Positions 11,831 to 23,909 of a stretch of 64,000 bases of DNA are shown here, piece by piece. The stretch is from contig JAQFVV010000452.1 of the NCBI GenBank assembly GCA_028023455.1, positions 277,001 to 341,000 of the forward strand, given 5' to 3'. A program made the translations under genes and the position numbers. How positions within the stretch are numbered: position 1 is the first letter of the stretch; the number at the start of each line of letters is the position of its first letter. Below the pieces are notes generated by a model, which searched no databases, was not told where the DNA came from, and saw only the letters and a list, made by a program, of their open reading frames with translations. The DNA comes from Epiperipatus broadwayi. Lineage: Eukaryota; Onychophora; Udeonychophora; Euonychophora; Peripatidae.

Positions 11831-12073
11831 TAAAGATATAATCTTCCAATGGGGGTTCAGCGTAGGTTGGCTGAGAACCGATGTGTGTCAAAAGAAGAAG
11901 CACTAGAGATATAAGGCGATATGGAGTATAGTGAGCTGGAAGAAGAGGAAGATTCTAAAGTTAGGTGAGGAAATTGTAATGAACCTGCAGGAAAGAGTAA
12001 CTGTAGTCCTAAGAAAGAATGGGGAAAAACTCCACGGCGTGATTAAAAGTTGTTTTTTTTTTATTTTTTTTGT

Positions 12074-12097
12074 TTTTGGGAAAAGGGTGCAATGGGC
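12074..12097 (+). other. Polypurine tract
   Basis: Purine-rich 'gggaaaagggtgcaatggg' lies directly before the right LTR (starts 12098), as expected for the plus-strand primer of an LTR element in the plus orientation. It is interrupted by single pyrimidines. Confidence 0.6.
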
Positions 12098-13728
12098 TGG
12101 TATTTTTCTGCCAGCTCATCATAATCATACATATATATACACACATATTTTGTAAAAATAAAATATAGACATTGTAATAAATTTATTTTATTACAAATAA
12201 ATAAACACATACTTTTCTATCAGCTCATATATATATATATATATATATTTGTTAAAATATAAATATCATTTTATAATACATAATTTTAAAAATATAAATT
12301 AACACTTAATTTTAAAATGGAGTTTTAAGAAGTTAAAATAAATTAGATCAAGATCTTATATTTTTGATAAAAGTTTGTCTTTTGTTTAGTTTTTTAAAAA
12401 AAAATTCTTAAGATAGAAGGGAAAAGAAAGCAATTAATTCTATTGTTGGGGCTTTGTCAGTGAAGGTATTTTTATGCTATCTATTACGCTGATCAATTGG
12501 AATGTTTCTTTGGGATTTTAAAATATGAAATAAAAGAAGAGAATATTAAAGGTGTGAACTGAAACTTTAGAAAAAACTATAAATTATGGACTTTCCTTTT
12601 GTTCTAATTAATTGGATTCCTGCCGAGGTCAATATCTAATCTATAAGTTTCAATTCGGCTCAGACTTTTCAATATATAAAAAAATCTGCAAAGCACAAGG
12701 AGAAAATGTTGAGTGGCTAGATCTAACAGAACTTTCCCTGCTGGGAACCTCTTCCTATTACCACCTGGAACTACTTTGTAAATGCCGGACATAGAGAGCG
12801 AGCCAAGGAGAATGGACTGGAAGAAGACACGGACAAACCATGAAGAATATAGAATGAAATGTTCCACCCACACAGGATCTACACTGATCAATCAGGGTAA
12901 ATAGACTTTTTTTGTTATAATCTCAAGAGACATTTGTGTAATAGATTTTAAAAAAGTAAGAAAAGCCTTCACTTCTAATATCTCAAAGTTTCAGCAATAG
13001 AAAAGGAGGGATATGTAATCTTTAAGTAGGTATATTTACTCATTCAAATTAATCCACATTATATTGTTTTTTTATTATTTGTTTTTGGACATTCTATTAA
13101 TTAAACTTACCTTTAGTTTGTATGATTGTTGTTCTTATAATGTATATATAGGAATAAGAAATTGTATTTTCGATCTAAGGACAAGTAAAAATTTAAGATA
13201 AAAAGAATTAACATTAGAAAGAGGAGGTTTGAGTGTGTTTGTTTTTAACAAATACACTCTTATAGTAAGTCACCCTTGAGTTCACTCATAGTTATATACC
13301 ATGATATTTGATGAAATATTGTATAATTGGTAAAGTGATGGCACTTGTTCCTTCGAGAATGATACATGTTAATTCTTGATTAGAAAAGAAAAAGGATCGA
13401 GAGGGTTTGGCTCGACAAATGTGAGGGAAGGGAATAGTCAACAAATAGAATAAAGGTGTAATAAATCTTTCATCAATATTTAAGCGTCGATCTGTTTTTT
13501 TTATTATTTATTATAATTAATTCTTATATTTCATTTTGTAATCTTTTGGTTTGTTAAAGAAAATTATTTTAAGGTTTGCAATTGGTGATTGCCATTCATA
13601 AATAAATTAACCGTTATTATAGAAAATTTATAATACGGTCTAGGCAGAAATGCTTAGTGGCACCCTGAACGGTCACTGTACATTGCAATCTCATAAAATT
13701 TAAGAGCATAACAAAATGTTTTGTTACA
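12098..13728 (+). repeat. 3' long terminal repeat
   Basis: 1631-bp copy of the 5' LTR. It is followed directly by a (TA)n tract (13729-13748). Confidence 0.85.
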
Positions 13729-13736
13729 ATATATAT

Positions 13737-13927
13737 ATATATATATAAAGCCTGCTAATAGCTCTAAACAAGTTTATTTATTTTATTTTTTATGATAAAC
13801 CTTCTGACACCTAAATGTCTCCAAATTCAGCTCTTTAACTAAAGAAACTATATGGGCATAAACTAAATTCAGTGATCCCATATATTAGTAGGCTTAGCAA
13901 TTTAATATAGCCAAAGCCCTATTAGCA

Positions 13928-13935
<8 letters not shown>
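13737..13935. repeat. Decayed relative of the 8.3-9.2 kb fold-back
   Basis: 'acacctaaatgtctccaaat', 'aactatatgggcataaacta' and 'attagtaggcttagc' match, with many changes, the order of blocks at about 8575-8670. It is a single unit without its ribozyme part, enclosed by (TA)n on both sides. Confidence 0.6.

Positions 13936-13974
<39 letters not shown>
13930..13974. repeat. (TA)n microsatellite
   Basis: About 44 bp of nearly pure TA, directly preceding the second TGTAAC-family copy. Confidence 0.9.
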
Positions 13975-15945
13975 TGTAACAGGCACACACACCGTTACAT
14001 TATTTATTTTAAAAATTAGACATTGATAAAGTTCGCAAATAAAAATTGGTTTTTTTTTTTTTAAATTGAAAATTAAATGTCATCTAAACTCTAATATATA
14101 AAATCGCACAGATGAAAAGTTATTAAAAAAAAACTTTATTAAAAAAAAAAAGAAAGTTTTAAAACTAAATTTTCAACAAAAACTTAAAAAGATTTAAAAG
14201 ATAAAAAAATATCTTTAAGTTTTATAATAAATTAATTAATGCTATTGTATAAAATAGAAATGATTATTAATTAGTCCAAGTGAACTAGCCTTTGGGCATT
14301 TCAAAATGTATAATTAAAGGTCAGATAGGAGAGAAAAAACAATGGAACAGAATGGCCAATGAAAGAAATCCCTCGGGAAATGGACCTCAATGAAAAGCCC
14401 ATCACCACCGTAATGATGCAATGTCCTCTCAATCCAAAATTCTAATATAAAAGAAAAAGTTTGGAAATAAATTTTAGTGAAGAAAGAGCTGGGAGAGAAA
14501 AGAGATGTGAAAGAGTATGCTATATGTGTTGGTGCGGGGAGAGTTGAAGGATAAGGGATTGGAAAGACACACTTCCAATTCCTTCATTTAATTATAAAGA
14601 AAGTAAATGACATCATTTTCCTATATCGTGTACCCCAGGACACCAAAATCCAGCAAAAAAATACCAGCCATAATAAAGGACCTCATGGGAATTAACACCT
14701 TACAAGTTGCAAGCAACTAGAAAGTATGGACTTTTCTTTTAAACTGTAAGAACTTTATGAAGTCTAATAAGTTTTAACTATAATACTAAAACTCCAGTAT
14801 TTGAAAAGAATAAAAACTTTAATTCTAAAACTTATTCCATAATTAATAGAAATAAAATCCTATCTGACCAATGTAAATTATTATTAAAAATTAATTTTAT
14901 TTGATGTATTTTTTTTTTAAAAATCATTTCCATTTTTTTTTTGTTCTTTTAAGTTTATTATGATTTTTGTTTTTTTGTTAAACTAAACTTAATAAATGTT
15001 AAATTTAAGTTGGGCATGAATGGTTGCATAGATTTGGATAATTATATTAGTTTAATTAAGGGAGGGTAAATCTTAGGTTATTTGTTTCGTAGTTAAATTG
15101 GGTCAATGGATTGGATATATTGGTGTAATTAGTAAATGTAGTATGAAGTCCACTATGTGCAGGATCACCTTATATGCTGCACTCGGGTGAAATAAGCCTT
15201 TCTTATTGACCATTAGAGACAGACGGTATTCCCTGCTCCTTGGATCACCCATTTGCCTATGGAATGGGATTGTAAGTTGGCAAAAAGGACCGCAATCTCT
15301 TCCTATGGAGTTTTTTTATTGTTCTTCTCACCAGACAGATGTAACATTCCTGTACTGGATGAGACACAATTTCTTCAATTATAATGGTGCTGGTCAGATG
15401 TACATTACTGACAGTATGGTATTTGTGCTGTCGTATTCATGCTGCATTGAATATAGATGGATTGATGTTGGTTTAACTGCGAACTTTAGGCCTAAGGTTA
15501 AATAAAGGATAGAATATTTTCTTTTCAAATGCAATCTATGTAGTCTATTCATACTTCACACTTTAATACAATATTAAATTCATCTGTGCAAACTTCAAAA
15601 ATAAAAAAAAGTTAAAAATATAAATTAAATGCTAAAATTAAAGTAAAAGCATACTAAAATAATTTTAAATTTATATATGTTTAATAAATGTTTGTGTGTG
15701 TTATTACTAGAAGTGGCTTCTTTTATTTTTGTTAATATTAAAAAAAATAATTTAAGAATTTATATTTTATAAATCTCTACATCTCCATGAGCTTGTGGCA
15801 AGAGCGAATGATTGGAAAAAAATATATACATGTAAAATTTGAATCTTAACTTACATATCTCCCTACTATACAAATTTTCCAGGTTCAAATGTCTGGTGGC
15901 AGCCTGTAGAGCAGATACGTTAAGACTTTTAAATATCTTGTTATA
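13975..15945 (+). mobile_element. LTR-like element copy 2 (TGTAAC family)
   Basis: Second copy of the element at 6246-8304, same strand, about 1.97 kb. It starts TGTAACA and ends TTGTTATA with (TA)n on both sides. Either both are solo LTRs or they are the two LTRs of one element whose 5.7-kb interior is now filled by other repeats. I cannot separate these because (TA)n flanks hide any target duplication. A 99-codon open frame near 15206 has no counterpart in frame in copy 1 and is not called. Confidence 0.6.
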
Positions 15946-18246
15946 ATATATATATATATATTAAAATAAAGACATTCATAGGTCAAAGATAATACATTTT
16001 TTATTAAAAATTTATTACAATTCAATGTTTTACAATCAATAATAATTGAAGAGAATAAAGTTAAATAATGTGAATATCAATACAAATTAATTTATAATCA
16101 GAATTAATGAATTCACTTAAATTAAAAAGTTATAAATTAAATTAAAATATGATTTTTTAATATAAACTATAATGACTAATTATTTAAAGTTACTTATTTT
16201 AAAATGAATTAAGTGACTATTTTAAATAATTTTAATTTTTAAAATTAATAAAGACAAATCATAAAAAATCTGCAAAAATATACATTTAAAATTACATTTA
16301 ACTTTTTTATCAATTAAAATTACTAATTTAATCAGACGATCATAATTCATTTTCAAATACTAAAATAGTAAACTCTTTCAAACAAAGTTTTTTTTCCTTC
16401 TTTCTTTAAATTGATGAGAAAAAGTAGAATGTTTTTTTGTGTCAAACTTCATTAATGTTTATTTCAAGTTTTAAAACCCATAGTAAGTGATGTTAAGGTG
16501 ATAATGGTAAGCAAATCCAAATTACTATTATTGATCATCAAATGTTCTTTAATCTTAATATTCTACTATCTATTTATTTAATTTCCTTTGAGACAGAACA
16601 CAACATACATAAATATAAAATCATTAACAATGAATAAATCATTTTGTTACAATACTTTAAATTAATAAAATTTGCTTTTTGTGTTTTCAAAAACTTTTCT
16701 CTTTATCATGTTTCTTCAAATGCTAACATTTTAAATTTAATACATTTTAATGTGAATAAAATTCTAAATGACCAATAAAAAAATACCAGTTTATCATAGA
16801 GAGTACATTTTAATTCTTTTAATTAATAGTTATTTTTTGTCTTAAATATACAAAAATAAAAGAAAAAAATAGAAAATTGGGATTTTACAGATATATAAAT
16901 TGAATCATCTCATTTGCAAAATCTACTTCCATGAGACTCTCTCTCAAAATTATTACTGACATAAAGTTGATATTTAATAAAGCATAAAATAATAATTTTT
17001 TTTTATCAGATCAAATCTGTTTATGATACTTTTAATAATTATTTTAAAAATGAACTTATACAAGGTATAATTAAATATGTTATTTTTTATGTTTGTTGTG
17101 TATTTTATATTCATTAATGAAGATTTTGGGATAAACAATATTGGTTAGATTTTGAATAATTGTTTATAATGTTCTGTTTAATTGCATAAAACATTACTTA
17201 GGTATAGAAAAATCTTTATTATTCAAATTTCCTATAAGTGATCTTTAGTTTAAAGTAAAATATTTAATAAAAAAATATCAAATCTTTATTAGTTAATAAC
17301 TTTTTTAATAAAATCATATATACAAATAATTAAACTATTATTATAAATAAAAAAAAAGCATTAATAATAATATTGTCATAAAATATTTCATGTCTACATG
17401 CCAATAAAATATACTTGACCTTTGAATTGATGAACCCATTAAAATTACATTGATGAAGCAATCAGACTCAAAGTGATTCAATTAGACTTAATTATTGCAT
17501 TTGTTAGATTATTTTACACACATTTGATGGCAAAACTTGAATTGTGTTTGTCTGACTTTAGATTTCAGCAACTATTGATAAAAACTCAATTGAAAATAAA
17601 TAGTTATTCATTATTCTCTTCCTATAAGAATGTACTCAATACTCTTATACAACTCTAGCATTTTGTTGAAAAAGAAAAAATACAAATTTCTATTTAATTT
17701 ATTTACTTGTTTAATTTTATTTTTTCAAAGATAAATTAAGTATTTGTTTGTTAGTAAATATATAATGTTTATGTTTAGCTTTATTTAATTATATTTGTTT
17801 CTTAGCAGAAAATTAGTCAACTAAAAATTTACTAATGACACAAAAAATGTCTATTGGCAACTAGGAAATGCTCACTATCAAAATTATTATTATTATTATT
17901 TGTTTTTTTTTTTATGATTATAAATTGAATTTTAATATTTCAAAGAATATTTTTAGTTCATGGTATTTTTTATTGAAATTTGTTTACTCATAAAATTTTG
18001 TTGGAGAATATTTTTGTTAGAGTACATTTTTAACCTAAAAGATAACATTAAAGTATGCCTTGTAATTTATTTCTATTTAGTATTTGTTTATTTGCAAATT
18101 CATTTTTGAAGTTATGATTTTGTTAAAATTTGTTAAAAATGTACAAATTTAATTAAAAGTAAGTTTTATTTTGTTGAAAAAAATTTTTAAAATAGTTATC
18201 AAATTATTAAACATCACATGATCATCATCTCTTATGCTAGCACCTA
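15946..18246. other. AT-rich non-coding DNA
   Basis: No gene or element is recognisable apart from a short (TA)n at 15946-15960. Confidence 0.6.
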
Positions 18247-18358
18247 ACTGTTATTAAACAGGCAAAACTCTCCATACAGTAGTGCCACCTTGTGCCAAAC
18301 AGAGTAATCAATGGATGCCAGAAAGCTTGTGCATAAAATTCCCATCTAGTGCTTACTC

Positions 18359-18417
18359 ATCCAATATCCCCAGACTAGTTTCTGGCTTGTGGCCTTCGTC
18401 AATGAGAAGCCTTGGAT
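18359..18417 (-). ncRNA. Hammerhead ribozyme motif (left arm)
   Basis: Minus strand: UUGACGA core (C3 changed to U), stem II GGC/GCC with loop CACAA and a flanking A.A, GAAA, a one-base-pair stem III C-UA-G, and cleavage site GUC. Stem I pairs an inner segment ending UCA with UGGGGA and an outer AUCC with GGAU across an internal loop. The C3 to U change should reduce activity relative to the copy at 21851. Confidence 0.75.
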
Positions 18418-18681
18418 CTGAGAGCACTGCACCTAGGTCTTAGGATGTAATGCAACTGACCAACAGCTACCTTTTATCTCTACTTAACTATAAAACTATA
18501 AGAATGAAATTGAAAACACAATAATATTTTCAATCTAAGCTCATGACTATATAAACTATTGAGCTTAGATTGAAAATATTGTGTTTTCAATTTCATTCTC
18601 ATAGTTTTGTAGTTAAGTAGAGATAAAAGGTGACTTCTGGAGGGTTGCATTAAATCCTAAGATCTAGGTGCAGTGCTCTCA

Positions 18682-18741
18682 GATCCAAGGCTCCTCACTG
18701 ACAAAAGCCACAAGCCAGAAACTAGTCTGGGGATATTGGAT
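18682..18741 (+). ncRNA. Hammerhead ribozyme motif (right arm)
   Basis: Outer stem AUCC (18682-18685) pairs with GGAU (18738-18741); inner UCCUCA pairs with UGGGGA. The core is CUGACAA, one CpG-type change from CUGACGA; stem II hairpin AGCC-ACAA-GCC-like; GAAA 18718-18721; stem III C-UA-G; cleavage predicted after 18727. Changing G8 of the core normally abolishes cleavage. Confidence 0.75.
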
Positions 18742-18848
18742 GAGTAGGCACTAGATTGATGATTTTATGCACAAGCCTTCTGGCATCCATTGATTATTCT
18801 GGTTGTCACAGGGTTTGCACTACTGTATGGAAAATTTTGCCTGTTTAT

Positions 18849-21705
18849 CAAATTATTCACATGAAGCTCTTTAAAAATATGTGGCTAAAATTTAAAATGT
18901 TTATATAAATTTCATATATCTATTAAAATTAAATATTTAATAATTTAACATTAAAAAACTTGAAAAACTAAACTTCATTTTGTGACAATATTGATTTAAA
19001 GTAAAACAGCTTTTAAAATCAACTTTATATTAGAGCTATTTCCTTTACTAGCTGATTATTAGTTATCTAAAAGCAATGATTAAAAGTAAAATAATCAGCT
19101 ATTAAATAATAAAAAAATCCATAAATATTATGTTAATGTTAAGATTCAAGCATTATAATATCATATCTGCAATATCAAATAATATACATGCAATGTCACA
19201 TAGCGTATACATAAATGACATATATAGAGAAATTAGAAACCAACAATAATAATAAAACTTGCAATACATTATTTTATATATCCATATTTTAATATTTAAA
19301 TATCTGAGGATGAATTCTGCATTTTATTATAAATGTTAAAAATATGCGATTACCTTTAAAAAATTAACAATATCTATAAAAGTATATCAATATTATATCT
19401 CAATTTTTGCACCCAATGTTAATTTGATTATTTTTCAATTTCTTATTATATATATATATATTACTTTATAATTGCATAATTGATAACTTTTCCTATTGTA
19501 GTATTTGTAGTCAAGGCTTGAACACTATCAAATTTAAAACCCCGATCCAACGTTACATAAAATATTGTTGGATACTGAGAATTATAGAAAACAAACTTTA
19601 TGTGATAATGATTAATAGACCTATATGAATCCAGATCAGACTTCTAAACAGATTTAGAACATTTTTACCATGTAGTCAACTCATCACCAACATATTCATT
19701 CATCCAGTGTTGGTGAATAAAAATACCAAATTTATTTGAGTTGGTCAGATGCCTATTGATGCAGCGATAATAGAAACAAAAGTATAATTATAATATGAGG
19801 ATGTGTGATACTTATACACATGCCGAGTATAATTATAGTTTGTTTATATTCTATTAAAAGAGAAATATGCAGTTTTACATACACATACCTATACACTTAT
19901 ACATTATTTAAGAGAAAAAAAAGACAACTAAATGGGTCAAAACAGAAACCTTTTTTTAAGCTTCATAAACCTTTTTACTAATGGTTGCGCAAATGATTTA
20001 TCATATCTTTCAAACCTTTTTACGTTTTATTGATAGACTTTTCTTTTTAAAATGTCTTTTTTTTAAATCCTTAATTGCTTAGAAATGATTTTTTTTAAAA
20101 AAATTCAAAATTAGATAATTGCTTTTTTCATAACTCATTTGTTATTTAAATAAAGTTTCAAAAGTATAAAGATCAATGACATTTTTTTTAAACTCTAGTA
20201 GTTATTTCGAATAAAACTTAAAGCTTCATACTCTGGTTTTGCATACAAAAATAAATAAAATATTGTAATTTTTATTGTATTTATTAAAATATTACTAATA
20301 TCAAATAATATAGCTATTTCAAACAGGATTTTTATCTCCAAAAAAAAAAAAAGGTTTATTTTCATTATAAGCCATAAATGTAATTTAAAAGGTTTTATTT
20401 CAAAGATTTTAAAAGAAAGGGAACGTAGACGAGAGAGAAAGAGAGAAGTGAAAAAGATATAGTGAGAGAAAAAACCAGGAGGATAGATGGAAATAAAGAG
20501 ATAAAGAGAGAGTTAAAAAAACTATTTGTGATTTTTCTTGATATTATAATTTTTGGAAAATTAGATTTCGGGATTACCTTTTGCTAAAATAACAGTAAAT
20601 AAAAACGATGAAATGACATTTTTTTTTGTTTAAACAGTCATTATAGTAAAGTTAATAATTATGATAAAAATGTTTTCCTTTATATTTATATCAAGTGAGC
20701 TTTCCTTAAACTCTCAACAGAGCTTATTGACTTCTAAATATAACAGAATGAATTTAAAAAAAAATTAAGGAAACTGATATTAGAGGAATTAAAAGAATTA
20801 AAATTAAGATATTCTTGTTTAGTAATGAAAAGCGCATATATGGTTAGTTTACTGTTTCTGAATTGATTTTCAATTGATTCGATTGGTGAAAACTTATGCT
20901 TCTTATATCATTTAATGTTTTAAAAACCTTTTGATTCTAGGAAACTAACAATATGGTTACTTTTAGAATAAATATCTTATTATCCACATGTCATTTTTTA
21001 CAATATGTGAACGTAAACAACATAAAAATAAATTATGATGGCAAGAGAAAAAAGAATTCATTCAAATAGTACTGAAATAACAATTGATTTAATTTAAATT
21101 TAATAAAAACTGTTTTATGAATTGTTTGTGAAATATCAATAACAAGTGCCTTTCTAATATTAAGTACTGCCTCCACCAGTTAATAAAACTAAGGATTATA
21201 TTTTTGGTTCTACACATCTAATCTACTTAAAACTCACTAAGTCCTAAAATGGATTTAGGAAAAGCTGATTTGGAATAAATATAATTGAAGTCTGTTTTAA
21301 TATTCTAATAAGAACAAAGAAAAGCACATTTTTATTCTATAAATAGAAATCCCTACATATTATAATCTCACAAGACAATATTCCCAAGCCTTTCTGTTTT
21401 TTGCTTTATCTTTCAAATATTTGTAAATATTTCTCTTTATATTCACCAATCAATGTTTTTTTAAAATTTTATTTACTGATTTTAAAACCTCCTTCAACCC
21501 ATTTTTCATAATTATTTTATTTCTTTCTTTTTGTATTCTCAAAAAATAAAATTGTAAAATTTATTCTTTTAAACATTTCTGATTTTTCTTATCCATTTAT
21601 CCTTTTCATTTTTCTCTAAATTTACACTCTAAATGCTCTTTTTTTCATTAATATAAAATAGTACTACAAAGAAAACAATTAAGTCTTTTTCTTTGTTCCA
21701 ATTTT
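18849..21705. other. AT-rich non-coding DNA
   Basis: Nothing recognisable apart from a GA-rich tract at about 20418-20515 (gagagaaagagag pattern). Confidence 0.6.
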
Positions 21706-22014
21706 AATAACTATATAAGCTATTGAGCTTAGATTGAAAATATTTTTTGTGTTTTCAATTTCATTCTCATAGTTTTGTAGTTAAGTGGAGATAAAAGGTG
21801 GTTGCTAGAGGATTGCATTAGGTCCTCAGATCTAGATGCAGTGCTCTCAGATCCAAAGATCCTCACTGACGAAGGCCACAAGCCAGAAACTAGTCTGGGG
21901 ATATTGGATGAGTAGGCATTAGATAGGGATTTTATGCACAAGCCTTCTGGCATCCATTGATTACTCTGTTTAGCACAGGTGGCAATACTGTATGGAGAGT
22001 TTTGCTCTGTTTAT
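21706..22014 (+). repeat. Half copy of the 18.2-kb fold-back unit
   Basis: A single unit matching the right arm of the 18.25-kb palindrome, from 'aactatataagctattgagc' to 'gagagttttgctctgtttat'. It shows that the ~300-bp unit is the basic mobile piece and that the palindrome is two of them joined head to head. The open frame on its minus strand is incidental. Confidence 0.85.
21851..21909 (+). ncRNA. Hammerhead ribozyme motif, type I, intact core
   Basis: Best-preserved copy of its family. Outer stem I AUCC (21851-21854) with GGAU (21906-21909), internal loop, inner stem I UCCUCA with UGGGGA, core CUGACGA (21866-21872), stem II GGC-CACAA-GCC with an A.A next to the core, GAAA (21886-21889), one-pair stem III C-UA-G and cleavage triplet GUC, so cutting is predicted after 21895. 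All invariant core bases are present. Very short stem III is typical of hammerheads from Penelope-like elements and of those that work as dimers. Hand-folded only. Confidence 0.82.
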
Positions 22015-23909
22015 AAAATCTTGTTTAATACTTCAATTCTCACTCTGACTTTTTCTCATTACTTCCATCTTTAGATAGTTAATCAACTTTACAAATAGCA
22101 AAATCATTAGCCTGTTTTAAAACTTTCTGACCAATGATTGTTCTTAATATTTTTTCCTTACTACACATTTTTATTGATACAATTAAACCTACTCCATTCA
22201 TTACAAATTTCATCGTTACGAAAATTCCCAAATCATGTAAATAATATTAAAGAGAAACTAGACAACATTACTGTTTTACACCTCTTTCCATATTTATTTC
22301 TTCCTAAGAAAATCTTTATCGTACATTCTTCAGATTAATTTACAATTTCTCATAAAACGTTTTTTCACCAATATATGGATATATTTAGAGATATTTATAT
22401 TGTAAATCTTGCATCATTTCTATAGAACATTTTTAGTATTGAAGAAATATAATTTAAATTTTGAATAATATTATAGCTTATTTCTTAAATTGAATAAACG
22501 AACGAAGATTCAGATCTCTAATAGATACAACAAAAGATATTGCCTTGTGTGTGTAGCCATAAAACTATCACAATGATAATAATAATCAATTATAAATCAA
22601 ACAAACAATCTTTTTATTTTTTATAAAAACACTACAATCTTTTGAATCTAGGACAAGTAAAATTGAATTTTTTTTAACAGGCTTAAGATTTTTTTTCTTC
22701 AAATAGTTGGTTCATATATATATATATCGAACATCCATCGAATTTTGATCAGTAATATTTAGCTAATGATAACTAAAGAACAAAATAGGAATGAAAAATT
22801 GCTCAAAAAGTTACAATTCGATAATTAATAATCGTGAGAAATAATATTTTCTATATAAGTTGTAGCAGAATGCTTGCCTAGCAGACAAAAATGTGTAGGC
22901 TGTCTTATCTTTATTTTTTAGAATAATCATATATTAAAGAGAGATGGTCCAATCTCTTATTGTAAAAAGTTATCGAACTTAGCAGCTAGAGGGCAGTTCA
23001 ATTATTATTTAAATAGATTTGTAAAATTTTCACATGTTATATTTATTCATTATTAAAATATTATTTATTATATATATATAGTTTACTGCCTGCCTAGATA
23101 TCTTTTTTATTAATAAATTTAGCACTTTTTTCCAGATCTTTTGAAAATTTCTGAGAGTGATTTAAGAAATATGATACCAAATCTTTCAAGTTGTGTTAAC
23201 TATTGCCAATTTTGCAAAAGGCTGTTGGCATTTCTATTTTATCAAAGAAAGACATTCTCCTCTCAGACAAGTTGACATAGAATCTTTTGGTAACCTAAAA
23301 TCTAATCTAAAAATAATTATTCAATAACAGTTTACTATTCATTATGGTACCGAATTTCATAAAAAAAAAAGAAATTACAAAGCAGCAATTATTTGAGAAA
23401 ATTATTTTGGAACTTATACATCTTTAGCAGCAGATTTCATGTTATTTAGTGTGTAAAAGCAGTTTAACTACATCATCATTTCTATCCTATATAAGTACTA
23501 GAACCAACTATATTCAGCAAACAACATTGTCCATCTTTCCACCAGCTTAATACTTTGTCTTAGAAAAAGTCAAACACATTAAAACCTACTGTAAATAATT
23601 AGCATCTTATAACAGTTGAGGACAATGATCAAAGAGTTTTTCAAGAATTATCGTAAAGAAACTGAATAAACTTATTCTTCCATAAACTTTCTAGTTTTGC
23701 TCTAACCAGCAGAAAGGTTTAGTTCAAAAAGAATCGATTTTGCTTATAAAAGAGAACATACTGACATGTTATAGTGCATACTCAACTTTAAGGCTAATTT
23801 TAATTTAGTCAGTAGAAAATAGTTGTTCAATACATTACATTTTTACCTAAATGTAAATATATGATGATTGCCATACAAAAGTAATCTATAAATTAATTAA
23901 AATAAAGAA
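22015..23909. other. AT-rich non-coding DNA
   Basis: No gene or repeat family recognised; short (TA)n at about 22715-22727 and 23072-23082. Confidence 0.6.

Larger units (their letters stand above)
9289..13728 (+). mobile_element. Ty3/gypsy-like LTR element lacking pol
   Basis: Two direct repeats of about 1.63 kb (9289-10927 and 12098-13728), each starting TGGTATTTTT and ending TTTTGTTACA, enclose only 1.17 kb. The interior holds, in order, a primer-site-like box (10959), a broken gag (11065-11830) and a purine-rich tract ending at the second LTR. No protease, reverse transcriptase, RNase H or integrase is present, so pol was lost or this is a non-autonomous derivative. The flanks are 'gattgatc' and (TA)n and show no clear target duplication. 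The LTRs differ by scattered substitutions and small indels, so it is not a very recent insertion. Confidence 0.8.
18253..18848. repeat. 600-bp fold-back with an opposed pair of hammerhead motifs
   Basis: Arms of about 290 bp (18253-18543 and 18560-18848) are reverse complements with few differences around a 16-bp spacer. A complete type I hammerhead motif lies in each arm, pointing outwards (18359-18417 minus, 18682-18741 plus). A half copy of the same unit is at 21706-22014, so the unit exists both alone and as a palindrome. No open frame and no transposase. (TA)n flanks are absent here. Confidence 0.9.
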
